Assembly (NCBI GenBank): GCA_028280485.1
Contig: JANQLS010000063.1
Location: forward strand, 1-63,934
Length of the DNA: 63,934 bases
Direction of reading: 5' to 3'
Source of the DNA: Planctomycetota bacterium
GTDB lineage: Bacteria; Planctomycetota; UBA8108; JACQVS01
The stretch's first letter is position 1. The number at the start of each line of letters is the position of its first letter. The notes under the pieces were generated by a model, which was given only the letters and a program-made list of their open reading frames with translations, was not told where the DNA came from and ran no database searches. This document shows, piece by piece, positions 7,131 to 15,479 of the stretch. The translations under genes were made by a program, and so were the position numbers.

Positions 7131-10100
7131 TTAATGCGTACAACCACAATGAGAATGACTGTCGACGTTCACGGGTTGGTTGCCGAATTCAAAGAAGAAA
7201 GTCTTGCGCAACTTAGCATTCTTCCCTAAGCCATTCATCGTCAGAGCATCGTAGAGGACTCCATTGATCATCGTGTAACGAATGTGCTCTGAGTTTCGAA
7301 TGTTCTTTAATGGATCTTTGTCGAGGACGATGAGGTCGGCGAGTTTACCGGTTTTTAGTGAACCAATATCCTTATCTAAACCGAGGTAAATGGCTCCATT
7401 GATGGTTCCACAACGTAAGGCTTCGTGGGGAGTCATGCCACCTTGTTCAAACATCCAAATTTCCCAGTGCGCTCCCAAGCCTTCTCGTTGACCGTGAGCA
7501 CCTAAGTTCACGACGACTCCTCGATCTAAAAGTTGCTTGCAACCACGAGCGATGTTGAAGTGATTGTATTCTTCCTCGGGAGCCATATCGGGTCGACGGG
7601 CTCGAGAATCCACTCTTTGACGAGGGACAAAGCTTAACAGTCGTTTGTTAGCCCAGACCTTCGTGTGATGGTACCAATAGAGTTCTCCCCAACGGCCGCC
7701 GTAACCCACACCCATCGTCGGAGTGTAAGCTGCGCGACTCTGGGACCAAAGTTGATTCACATCGTCATAAATCTTTGCCACCGGTAAGGCATGTTCCACT
7801 CCCGTATGCCCATCGACAACCATGGTCATGTTGTGCATAAAAACGGAACCACCCTCAGGAACGACCATCATGCCCAGTTCATCTGCCGCTTGAAGCACCT
7901 GCTGACGTTGATCCCGTCGAGGTTGGTTGTAACTTTTTACGGTGATCGCCCCCACTTCTTTCATTCGTTTTAAATGAAATCGGGCGTCGTCTAAGCTGTT
8001 AACTTCAGCTTTGAAGTCACCGCTTGCTCCATAGAGGATCGTTCCTGTTGAGAAGATTCTGGGAGAAACGATCTTGCCGGCTTTTTGAAGCTCGCTGGCA
8101 GCAAAGATGGTTTGGGTATGGTTGGATGGGTCGTGAATCGTCGTGACTCCGAAAGATAATTCGGAGTACGAAATCCAATTTTGTTGGGGGATGATACCTT
8201 GAGTTCCTTGAGCACCGTGAGCGTGCACATCGACCAGACCGGGTAAAACCGTTTTACCTTTGACGTCGATCACTTCAACGTCTTCAGGAAGGACAATTCC
8301 CCCGCTCGGACCAACGTACTGAATTCGATTACCGTGAACGACAACCGTTCCGTTCTCGATGATCTCATCCCCTTCCATGGTTATCACTCGGCCACCGACT
8401 AAAGCGATCTTGCTTTTGGGTTTTGCCGTGGGATGCTCAAACCCAATTTGAATCCCTGTACTCGGAGGATCAGGCAATTCCTTGGGGGCTCCCTTCAAGT
8501 AAGCGAAGGTGTCAGTGAGTTCACGGGTAAATAAAGTGGGACCTAAAACCCAATGTAAGCGCTTAGAGTCTCCCGACCAATGGATATGTTCTCCTGCATT
8601 CTTTGTGACTTTCTTTAAAGGAATGCTTCGCGAACCTGGGCCGACATGAATGGGCTTTCCGGTTTCGATAAAGGGGGCGATGTGAACGTTGAATCTCTCG
8701 ACAAAAGCAATCCACTGCTCATCCGGTGAGATTCGAATATCGGTAGCATTGGAACTTGAATAGTGAACTCGTTGGTTCTCTCCGCGAAGGTCGTAACTGG
8801 CTAATACGCGATTCCCTGAGCTGTACGTAAACACATAAAACCGATCGTTGGCCTTACCGAAGTGAGGACTGCTCCCACTGGCGTTGAGCTTTTGAAGATT
8901 ATTTCCATTAGAACCGATCGTATAGATCCCTTGATTGATGGAGTAGAGAGAACTTCTTAGCGTCCCGCCTCCGATTTTTCTAAAGATCACCAGCTTCCCG
9001 TCAGGTGAATACGCGGGCTCAATATAATGCCCGGGTTCTGGAGTTAGCTTCTTCGTAGTGCCAGATGCGATATCAAATTCACTGACCGATCCCAATGTCT
9101 CGTCATTCCAGGTGACATAAACAACTTTTTTACTGTCCCTTGAAAACTCGGGGTAAAACTCAAAATGATCGTTTTGTTGGGTTAATCTCTTGGCTTTGCC
9201 ATCGGGCAAACTGCGAATCCAGAGATGACCTAAAGTTTGGAAGACCACGTTTTTTCCATCCGGAGAAACGCGCACCCAACGTAACATTCGCGTTAAAAAT
9301 TTCGAGGGAGCAACTTCCACTTTATGGCGAATGGATTCCACCATTTTTCGGGAGTGATCGACCTCGAAGGGAATATCGACCACCTTCTTGGTTTTCACAT
9401 CGATGCGGCGAATTTTTCCACCCGCCCAAAAGATGATCGACTCGTTATCAGGAGTCCAAGCCATAGTGGGATAGACACCATGAATCGCCCATGTCTCTTG
9501 CATATCGCGATCGAGTTCATCGTAAATAGGCTCAATAGCTCCAGTCTTTAAGTCTTGAAGATGGAGTACGCTCTTGAACCGAATACGTTTAATAAAAGCC
9601 AGAGTCTTTCCATCGGGAGAAGGAGTCGGACGAATCGCTCCCCCTGCTCCCCCCAACCAACGACGCGTTTCACCCGTTTTCCGATCGACCCTGAAGATAG
9701 AGTAAATCTGACCATTGGAATCTTTGCTGTATTCAAACACGCCTCCGGGAGTCGCATCTCGACTGTAGTAGAGGTAGCGCCCATCGGGAGAAAAGGCGGG
9801 TTCACCGAGATCTTTTTGATCATTAGGACGAGCGACCATCTGAATCCCTTGACCTCCCGTGTGATGGAAAAGCCAAATCTCCCCGGCTCCTAAAGAACGA
9901 CGAGAGGTGAAATGCTTTCGGCAGGCAATGTACTGACCGTCAGGAGTCCAAACAGGGCTGTTGATCAGGCGATAGGATTCTTTCGTCACTTGCTTTAAGT
10001 TCGAACCATCCTTATCCATGATCCAAATATTATCTCCTCCACCTCGATCGCTCGTAAAGGCGATGCGTTTTCCATCGGGACTAAACCGAGGTTGCATGTC

Positions 10101-10388
10101 CCAAGCGATACTTTCAGTCAAAGGCTTAGCTTTTCCCGTGAGAGTCAAGAGATAGATATCACCCAAAAGATCGAAGACAACTTCTTTTCCATCGGGGCTG
10201 ACATCGACGCTCATCCACGTGCCTTCATCCGTTTTTATTTTCGCGTCATAAGTCTTAAACAGAGGAGCATCGACTTTCCATTCTTTGGGCGATTCTTTTT
10301 TGGAATCATCGGAGATGGCCGGCGTGCTTAGAAGCAAGCAACCTAAAGTGAAAGATGCTGCAAAGAGTAATGGTGTAACTTTGAACAT
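7131..10388 (-). CDS. Secreted TolB-like beta-propeller / amidohydrolase
   Basis: The protein is 1085 aa with a signal peptide (about 1-26). Residues about 55-640 contain many PD40/TolB-type repeats (SPDGKxIAF). Residues about 660-1060 form an amidohydrolase domain with the metal motif VDVHAHG (about 721), later histidines in GVEHALP and NLGAHGQ, and the terminal GSLKTGKLADLIVLDKDP strand typical of imidazolonepropionase-like enzymes. The extreme C-terminus, HSHCGCTH, is a compact His/Cys cluster that could bind metal. It is probably a periplasmic or exported metal-dependent hydrolase or peptidase; the substrate cannot be told. ATG 10388 has GAGG eight bases upstream. A REP element begins one base after its stop. 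Confidence 0.85.
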   Translation of the reverse strand: MFKVTPLLFAASFTLGCLLLSTPAISDDSKKESPKEWKVDAPLFKTYDAKIKTDEGTWMSVDVSPDGKEVVFDLLGDIYLLTLTGKAKPLTESIAWDMQPRFSPDGKRIAFTSDRGGGDNIWIMDKDGSNLKQVTKESYRLINSPVWTPDGQYIACRKHFTSRRSLGAGEIWLFHHTGGQGIQMVARPNDQKDLGEPAFSPDGRYLYYSRDATPGGVFEYSKDSNGQIYSIFRVDRKTGETRRWLGGAGGAIRPTPSPDGKTLAFIKRIRFKSVLHLQDLKTGAIEPIYDELDRDMQETWAIHGVYPTMAWTPDNESIIFWAGGKIRRIDVKTKKVVDIPFEVDHSRKMVESIRHKVEVAPSKFLTRMLRWVRVSPDGKNVVFQTLGHLWIRSLPDGKAKRLTQQNDHFEFYPEFSRDSKKVVYVTWNDETLGSVSEFDIASGTTKKLTPEPGHYIEPAYSPDGKLVIFRKIGGGTLRSSLYSINQGIYTIGSNGNNLQKLNASGSSPHFGKANDRFYVFTYSSGNRVLASYDLRGENQRVHYSSSNATDIRISPDEQWIAFVERFNVHIAPFIETGKPIHVGPGSRSIPLKKVTKNAGEHIHWSGDSKRLHWVLGPTLFTRELTDTFAYLKGAPKELPDPPSTGIQIGFEHPTAKPKSKIALVGGRVITMEGDEIIENGTVVVHGNRIQYVGPSGGIVLPEDVEVIDVKGKTVLPGLVDVHAHGAQGTQGIIPQQNWISYSELSFGVTTIHDPSNHTQTIFAASELQKAGKIVSPRIFSTGTILYGASGDFKAEVNSLDDARFHLKRMKEVGAITVKSYNQPRRDQRQQVLQAADELGMMVVPEGGSVFMHNMTMVVDGHTGVEHALPVAKIYDDVNQLWSQSRAAYTPTMGVGYGGRWGELYWYHHTKVWANKRLLSFVPRQRVDSRARRPDMAPEEEYNHFNIARGCKQLLDRGVVVNLGAHGQREGLGAHWEIWMFEQGGMTPHEALRCGTINGAIYLGLDKDIGSLKTGKLADLIVLDKDPLKNIRNSEHIRYTMINGVLYDALTMNGLGKNAKLRKTFFFEFGNQPVNVDSHSHCGCTH

Positions 10389-10442
10389 AAGACGAGCCTC
10401 GTGGAGGGAGGTGTTAGAGTAGTTTTTGTAATGAGATTGATC

Positions 10443-10570
10443 CTGTAAGGGCAGGGCCCATTAATCGGCGAACGCCAAGGAATGGCCTGCCCTATTCCCT
10501 GAAAAACGTAAAAAGCCGCATGGATCACGTATGCTCAGGAATCGGCCGCCCACAAGGGACGCCCCTACAG
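10443..10570. repeat. BIME-like composite repeat, copy 1
   Basis: A 128-bp unit bounded by CTGTAA (left) and CTACAG (right). The left hairpin has GGGCAGG/CCTGCCC arms around a long CCCATTAATCGG insert. The right one is the minus-sense GTAG + GGGCGTCCC-TTGT hairpin. It is homologous along its length to 37852-37978 and at its ends to 40101-40208. It fills most of the gap between the amidohydrolase and Rieske genes. Confidence 0.75.
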
Positions 10571-10684
10571 AGGGGATAACCAGCGCTCTAAATAGATCAG
10601 ATGAACTAAACCCCTATCATATAACATCTCATCCTGGGAGGCAGGGGCTTAGAGGTCAGATTTTTGAAAAACTTAGCCGACAAA

Positions 10685-10993
10685 TCAGCCCAAATCGATA
10701 TACAAAATCCCATCTTCAACTTTCGTGGGATAGACGGCGACCTTATGATCTTTTTGTCCTCTCAAGCACTTTCCGGTTTTTAAATCAAATTCCCAGCCGT
10801 GCCCTTTACAAACGGCTCTCCCATTTTGGGGAGGAGCATGGTGAAGGAGCACCTCTTGATGGGGGCAGATGTTCTTCAGAGCATAGAACTTTCCTTCGAC
10901 CATATAAATCGCGATTCGCCTCGCTCCGATCTGAACTTCTTTGGGTTCGTTTTCAACAAAGTCATCTACTTTGCCAACCGCTTCAAGCCTCAT
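10685..10993 (-). CDS. Rieske [2Fe-2S] ferredoxin-like protein
   Basis: The protein is 102 aa and is a single Rieske domain. The cluster ligands are Cys43-x-His45 (NICPHQ) and Cys62-x2-His65 (CKGHGWEFD), with the usual LKTGKCL turn after the second pair. It is small and soluble with no signal or membrane helix, like NirD or dioxygenase ferredoxins, so it should be a cytosolic electron carrier. It is the last gene of a lutA-lutB-lutC-GDPD-Rieske series, 25 bp after GDPD, and could accept or donate electrons there; that link is only positional. Start ATG 10993 lacks a strong Shine-Dalgarno. Confidence 0.88.
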   Translation of the reverse strand: MRLEAVGKVDDFVENEPKEVQIGARRIAIYMVEGKFYALKNICPHQEVLLHHAPPQNGRAVCKGHGWEFDLKTGKCLRGQKDHKVAVYPTKVEDGILYIDLG

Positions 10994-11018
10994 TGATATT
11001 CAGTCTCACTTTCCCAGA

Positions 11019-11699
11019 TTAGTTTTTCAGTTTCAGATACTCAGAAGGATGGTCCGTTATAACGGCTTCCAATCCTTGCTCGCGACACCAGTTAAAATCG
11101 CGATCACTGAAGGCGCTGTATACCCAAACCGAAAAACCGAGACTCTTCACTCGTTGAATCATCTCTTTCGACAGAGGGCCTAGTTCAAAGACGAGAGTAC
11201 TGAGCCCCGAAGAGTAAAGAGAAGTAAAGTAAGCCTCAGAATCTAATTGAAGATTCGAGGCCAATAAAGCTCCAAATTCGATATTAGATTCTTTTCCTTG
11301 GAGTGTTTCACTCGCCGCCACCAATCCCTGATGCTCAAACGAAGTCACGACAACTCGTCGTTCTTTTTGAATTAGTTTTTCAAGTAGAGGGAGAGTTTGA
11401 TCCCAGCCACTCCATTCTTTCATTTCGACATTCCATATGTCGAAATCGAAAGAATCAACCGCTCTATCCAATGTTAAGAGATCATAGCTAAGCTCATTTT
11501 GTATTTGAGAAAAGGTGAGCTGAGAGACCTCTTGTCGATTAGCTAAACATCGATCATGAAAGAGCGCCAACTGCCCATCGGAAGTTTGTCTGACATCGAG
11601 TTCAACTCCATCGACTCCCATTTCTTGGGCGATCTTAAATGCCTCCCAAGAATTATCTTCAGCCTGCTGACGTGCGCCACGGTGAGCTAATATTTTCAT
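11019..11699 (-). CDS. Glycerophosphodiester phosphodiesterase
   Basis: The protein is 226 aa, short for the family but with the catalytic residues present: His6-Arg7 in AHRGAR, Glu33 and Asp35 in GVELDV, and His48 in LFHD. It hydrolyses glycerophosphodiesters to glycerol-3-phosphate and an alcohol. There is no signal peptide, so it is cytosolic. Its start lies only five bases from the lutC stop, which makes co-transcription with the lactate operon almost certain. The reason for the pairing is not obvious. Confidence 0.88.
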   Translation of the reverse strand: MKILAHRGARQQAEDNSWEAFKIAQEMGVDGVELDVRQTSDGQLALFHDRCLANRQEVSQLTFSQIQNELSYDLLTLDRAVDSFDFDIWNVEMKEWSGWDQTLPLLEKLIQKERRVVVTSFEHQGLVAASETLQGKESNIEFGALLASNLQLDSEAYFTSLYSSGLSTLVFELGPLSKEMIQRVKSLGFSVWVYSAFSDRDFNWCREQGLEAVITDHPSEYLKLKN

Positions 11700-11703
11700 T
11701 TCT

Positions 11704-12393
11704 TCACTCTTTAATCAGTATCAACGCCAAGCGTTTAGGGCCATGGGCTCCTAACACTAAAATCTTCTCGATATCAGCCGTACGAGAAGGGCCCGTGATG
11801 AAGCTAGCGTAACTGAAATCAGATTCATCCCGCAGGCTTTCTATCCCTTCTTCCCAAGAAGGGATCAGCTGGGAAGCCTTTGCAATAACGATGTGTAAAG
11901 GCGGTAGAACGGAAAGGCGCCGACCTGCAGCCTGACGGCAAGTCATAACAATCGAACCCGTCCGAGCTACTAATTTAAAGGCGGTGGTAACGCCAATTTC
12001 ATAGGCTTCGAAAGACAACGAGTCTTGAGCTAAAAGATCGTCGGTGCTTTTCACCTTCTCCGAGGCTAATGAGCTGCTTTTTAGAACCTTCTCAATGAGG
12101 GAGTCGTCCTGGCTCAGAATACGATTCGGCTCAATTCCTGATACTAAATTTGATAAGGCCTTCCCCGCCTCTTGCGGTGAATCAACTAGAAAGAACTCTC
12201 CTTGTAAGGCTTCGAAGCGATGCTGAAATCGACCGAGAAGCGAATCTCGATCCTTCACATCGAGATAGGACGTGAAGTGCTCGTGATCTTGAGGTACCGA
12301 AGGAAGGGGCGCGGGATTTTCAGGAACTCCCCTTTTAAGTCGGATGAGAATTCGATCCCGAGCTGTTGATGATTGCGAAAGAGAATCCTTCAC
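11704..12393 (-). CDS. lutC: L-lactate utilisation protein LutC
   Basis: The protein is 229 aa with a LUD domain. The conserved tract GVTTAFKLVARTGSIVMTCRQAAGRRLSVLPPLHIVI has been split here as GVTTAFKLVARTGSIV and the following RRLSVLPPLHIVIA; SFITGPSRTADIE is also typical of LutC/YkgG. With LutA and LutB it makes the iron-sulfur complex that oxidises L-lactate to pyruvate. A longer TTG start exists at 12411, but GTG 12393 overlaps the lutB stop as GTGA and has AAGGAG eight bases upstream, so translational coupling is likely. Confidence 0.9.
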   Translation of the reverse strand: MKDSLSQSSTARDRILIRLKRGVPENPAPLPSVPQDHEHFTSYLDVKDRDSLLGRFQHRFEALQGEFFLVDSPQEAGKALSNLVSGIEPNRILSQDDSLIEKVLKSSSLASEKVKSTDDLLAQDSLSFEAYEIGVTTAFKLVARTGSIVMTCRQAAGRRLSVLPPLHIVIAKASQLIPSWEEGIESLRDESDFSYASFITGPSRTADIEKILVLGAHGPKRLALILIKE

Positions 12394-13766
12394 TGTTGAC
12401 GCTCCTTCCAAAGCTCGCCGAAACTTTTCTTCGCTCTCCTCGGAACTTTTTCTCGGAGAGATTTAGGCATCAACATTCGGACAAGTCCTTGAGTGAGTTG
12501 AATAAACTTCGACATTCCATTCAGCCGAGAACGGCTTTTAAACACCCAAGCCCAAATCTTTAAAATCAATTCCCACTTGATCCCAGACAAACCTGCCTTC
12601 TTACTTCGCCAGCGATTTTCCAATAACAGATGGTGGAGATCAATTTTCACCGGGCAAACATCAGTACAGGCTCCGCATAAACTCGATGCCTGAGCCAAGT
12701 GGCCAAAAGAAGCGAGATCTCGGAGATGAGGAGTGATCACCGAACCGATGGGGCCTTGATAAGTGGTGTCGTAACTATGCCCTCCAATCGTTCGGTAAAC
12801 AGGACAAGCGTTCAAACAAGCACCACAACGAATACACCGCAGGGCTTGCTGAAATTCTTCATCCTGAAACAGTTCACTTCGACCGTTATCCAATAAGATG
12901 ACATACATATGTTCAGGGCCATCGACTTCTTCTTCGCCCTTAGGCCCTTTGATGATCGAATTGTAGCAAGTCACCTCTTGCCCCGTTCCGCTAGTTGACA
13001 ACAGGGGAAGGAACAAAGGAAGATCACGAAGCCGCGGCAACATCTTTTCAATTCCTGCGACCACGACATGAACGGGTGGGCAAGCCATCGAAAGGCGCCC
13101 ATTTCCTTCATTCTCGATCATCACCACCGCTCCCTCATCTGCGATGAGAAAATTAGCCCCCGTGATACCTATTTGAGAAGTAACATAGGCATTCCTCAAG
13201 AAGGCGCGAGCCGTCATCGTCAATTCTTCTGCCGTTGAATCGGGATCCGAATTCAATTTCTCATTGAAGAGTTCTGCAATCTCTTCTTTTGATTTATGCA
13301 TCGCCGGGGTAACGATGTGATAGGGTTTTTCTCCTGCCAGTTGAACGATGAGTTCGCCGAGATCGCTTTCAAAGACTTCGATATCTTGCTCTTCCAAATG
13401 CTCATTCAAATCGATTTCTTCAGTCGTCATCGATTTGGATTTCACCACCTGCTTCACTTTGTGACGAGCTATGATCTCATCGATAAAACTTCGAGCGGCT
13501 TGTGCATCTTCTGCCCAGAGAACTTGAGCCCCTCGTGCTTGGATCTTCGATTCAAATTCTTCTAAGTAATCCGGGAGTCGATCTAAAGTCGCTTGTTTAA
13601 TCTTGCCGGCAACTTCCCGAGAATGAGCCCAATCCTTAAATTGCTCCGACTTCATTCCGATGACCGTCTGGTCATAGCTTGTTACCGCTTTGATAATCTT
13701 TTTGCGGTGAATTTCATCGAGAGCTTTATTCTCTGAATTATCGAGGAAGGACTGAAGTTGACTCAT
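12390..13766 (-). CDS. lutB: L-lactate utilisation iron-sulfur protein LutB
   Basis: The protein is 458 aa. An N-terminal LUD domain (about 60-290) is followed by a ferredoxin-like region with CIRCGACLNACPVYR (about 310) and CGACTDVCPVKIDL (about 362) for two 4Fe-4S clusters, then a DUF3390-type helical tail. It is the central subunit of the LutABC lactate oxidase. A longer reading frame starts at 13874, but ATG 13766 overlaps the lutA stop as ATGA, has GGAG seven bases upstream and gives the normal family length. It is translationally coupled to lutA and lutC. Confidence 0.93.
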   Translation of the reverse strand: MSQLQSFLDNSENKALDEIHRKKIIKAVTSYDQTVIGMKSEQFKDWAHSREVAGKIKQATLDRLPDYLEEFESKIQARGAQVLWAEDAQAARSFIDEIIARHKVKQVVKSKSMTTEEIDLNEHLEEQDIEVFESDLGELIVQLAGEKPYHIVTPAMHKSKEEIAELFNEKLNSDPDSTAEELTMTARAFLRNAYVTSQIGITGANFLIADEGAVVMIENEGNGRLSMACPPVHVVVAGIEKMLPRLRDLPLFLPLLSTSGTGQEVTCYNSIIKGPKGEEEVDGPEHMYVILLDNGRSELFQDEEFQQALRCIRCGACLNACPVYRTIGGHSYDTTYQGPIGSVITPHLRDLASFGHLAQASSLCGACTDVCPVKIDLHHLLLENRWRSKKAGLSGIKWELILKIWAWVFKSRSRLNGMSKFIQLTQGLVRMLMPKSLREKVPRRAKKSFGELWKERQQ

Positions 13767-14512
13767 GAACGAACTCCCGGATGGTTGAGAGCTCGATTTA
13801 GGAATTGGCTTAAGTGAAGGATGTCGATGCCCAAGGACTTGCTTGAAGCTTCGGTCTTCAATTGTTGCAAGCAACCTGGGTCATTGGTCACCAGTGTATC
13901 GGCTCCACAGTCGACGAATTGTTCTAACCTGGTTTTTGCCATCGTTTGTGAGATCGGTGAAAACTTCACTGAAAACAATCCCCCAAAACCACAGCAAGTG
14001 GGCTCGACTTCGGGCTGAACCCACTGACAACCTTCAATTTTTCGCAAGACAGCCCACGGTTCGTCGATGAGTCTCAGCTCGCGCATCGCATGACAAGAGT
14101 TATGGAATGCCACTTTCCCTTCAGCTTGACCCGAAAGCTCATTCACTTTCCCCTCTCGAACCAGGAATTCGGTGAATTCAAACACTTTTGATTCGAGAGA
14201 CTTTGCGATCTCCAATTCTTTTGAAGACTGAAAGACCTGAGGAAAAAACTTCCTCACCATGGCGACACAGGATCCGGACGGGCAAACGATACACTCGGCC
14301 TCTTTGAATGCCTCTAAAAAGCAACTGGCTACAGAGTGAGCTTCCTCTCGGTGACCCGCGTTGAAGGCCGGCTGCCCGCAGCAGGTTTGAGCGGGATTGT
14401 AAGTCACCTGATAGTTTAAGCGCTCTAAAACTTCGACCATATCCATACCGATCTCCGGCATCGACTGATCCACAAGGCAGGGAATAAATAAAGAAATGGT
14501 CGGCTTTGTCAT
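13763..14512 (-). CDS. lutA: L-lactate utilisation protein LutA (cysteine-rich domain)
   Basis: The protein is 249 aa with two CCG-type cysteine-rich domains: Cys44-Cys45-Gly46 in QTCCGQPAFNAGH, and PTCCGFGGLFSVKF late in the chain with NSCHAMREL before it. These motifs bind iron-sulfur or heterodisulfide-type centres in LutA, YkgE and GlpC-like proteins. It is first in the lut operon and is read away from the sigma factor gene. ATG 14512 is preferred over the upstream TTG 14548 because it matches the family length; the Shine-Dalgarno is weak. No lactate permease or lutR-like regulator is adjacent. Confidence 0.92.
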   Translation of the reverse strand: MTKPTISLFIPCLVDQSMPEIGMDMVEVLERLNYQVTYNPAQTCCGQPAFNAGHREEAHSVASCFLEAFKEAECIVCPSGSCVAMVRKFFPQVFQSSKELEIAKSLESKVFEFTEFLVREGKVNELSGQAEGKVAFHNSCHAMRELRLIDEPWAVLRKIEGCQWVQPEVEPTCCGFGGLFSVKFSPISQTMAKTRLEQFVDCGADTLVTNDPGCLQQLKTEASSKSLGIDILHLSQFLNRALNHPGVRS

Positions 14513-14871
14513 GAAGGTGATCTTAGCGATGGTGAAGAGAGTCTTCAATGGAACGGAGGGTAAAAATGCCTTCGAAGCACGGGTTTTTCTGGTCCCTAGT
14601 TTTCCTTGGGTTACAGTGGAGGTCCCAGCCCATCGATTCCTTCAAGCCTCCCCATCAGCATTTAAAAGCAGTATTAAGCTGTTTTTAAATCTCAATTTCC
14701 GCCAATCTTTTGAAAAAAGACGATTTTAATTTTTACCCCCAGCCACCCCGACCCGTCTTGGAGTTCATAAGCCCAAAGATCCGGGCAACCCTTTCACGCG
14801 AGGCTCATTTTACTAGGACACTGGCCCCTAGGGCGCTAGGCCGAGCTGATTGGCTCAAATTTCCCGAGACG
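14513..14871. promoter_or_regulatory. Divergent region between lut operon and sigma factor
   Basis: About 360 bp with no clear gene of its own. The sigma factor reading frame stays open back to TTG 14710, but those 54 extra residues do not resemble a sigma factor. The stretch should contain the promoters of both the lut operon and the sigma operon. I see no convincing operator palindrome. Confidence 0.4.
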
Positions 14872-15474
14872 ATGCTGCCCTTGGATTCTGACCTCATCGA
14901 TCGAGCCCGGTTAGGCCATCCCGACGCACAAGAAATGTTGCTCAGGACCCTCAGTCCGCGCTTACTCAATCTCGTTCACCGACTAGGCTGTGATCCCTCT
15001 ACTGGAGAAGAGCTCGTGTCTGAGGCTATGTACAAGGGCTTGGTCAAACTTGATAAGCTCAAAAAGAATCAAGCGATCCTTCCTTGGTTTCAACGCATTC
15101 TGGTGAATCTCTTTCGAGATCACCTCCGAAAGAAAAAACCTAAGGATTCTTTTTTGGAGGATGTCCAAGAACCGGAAGCTCCGCTTCAAGATCAACCCAT
15201 CCCACGATTAGAAGCAGTGGAGTTGAAAGACAAATTGGAAGAAGCCATTTCACGGCTCCCTACTCGACAGCGAGTGACCTTGAGCTTGCATTACGAATGT
15301 GAGCTCGATCAATCGGAAATTGCTGAGGTTTTAGAGACTTCGATTGAAAGTGTCAAAATGAACCTCCATCACGCCAGGAAAAGGCTGATGGCCCTACTCG
15401 GCAAGGAAAATCACGGTAATGAAATTCAAGGGAAGGCCCGTAAGAGCCCTCCGAACGAAAGTACAAAGTGTTGA
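14872..15474 (+). CDS. ECF-type RNA polymerase sigma factor
   Basis: From ATG 14872 the protein is 200 aa, the usual ECF size. Region 2 (about 5-95) reads DLIDRARLGHPDAQEMLL through WFQRILVNLFRDHLRKKK. Region 4 (about 120-180) has AISRLPTRQRVTLSLHY and a helix-turn-helix SEIAEVLETSIESVKMNL. It directs RNA polymerase to a dedicated set of promoters. The start is uncertain: TTG 14710 would add 54 residues. It is followed within a few bases by a single-pass membrane protein that is probably its anti-sigma factor. Confidence 0.87.
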   Translation: MLPLDSDLIDRARLGHPDAQEMLLRTLSPRLLNLVHRLGCDPSTGEELVSEAMYKGLVKLDKLKKNQAILPWFQRILVNLFRDHLRKKKPKDSFLEDVQEPEAPLQDQPIPRLEAVELKDKLEEAISRLPTRQRVTLSLHYECELDQSEIAEVLETSIESVKMNLHHARKRLMALLGKENHGNEIQGKARKSPPNESTKC

Positions 15475-15479
15475 ATCCG

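Noticed and set aside
10531..11022. 163-codon plus-strand frame opposite the Rieske gene
   Set aside because: It begins inside a BIME (copy 1) and otherwise runs antisense to a clear Rieske ferredoxin; no Shine-Dalgarno or family features.
13767..13874. N-terminal extension of LutB
   Set aside because: The extra 36 residues overlap the LutA coding region; the ATGA overlap and Shine-Dalgarno at 13766 give the normal family length.
14710..14871. 54-residue N-terminal extension of the sigma factor
   Set aside because: It starts at TTG, has no sigma-like residues and makes the protein longer than the ECF norm; it cannot be fully excluded.
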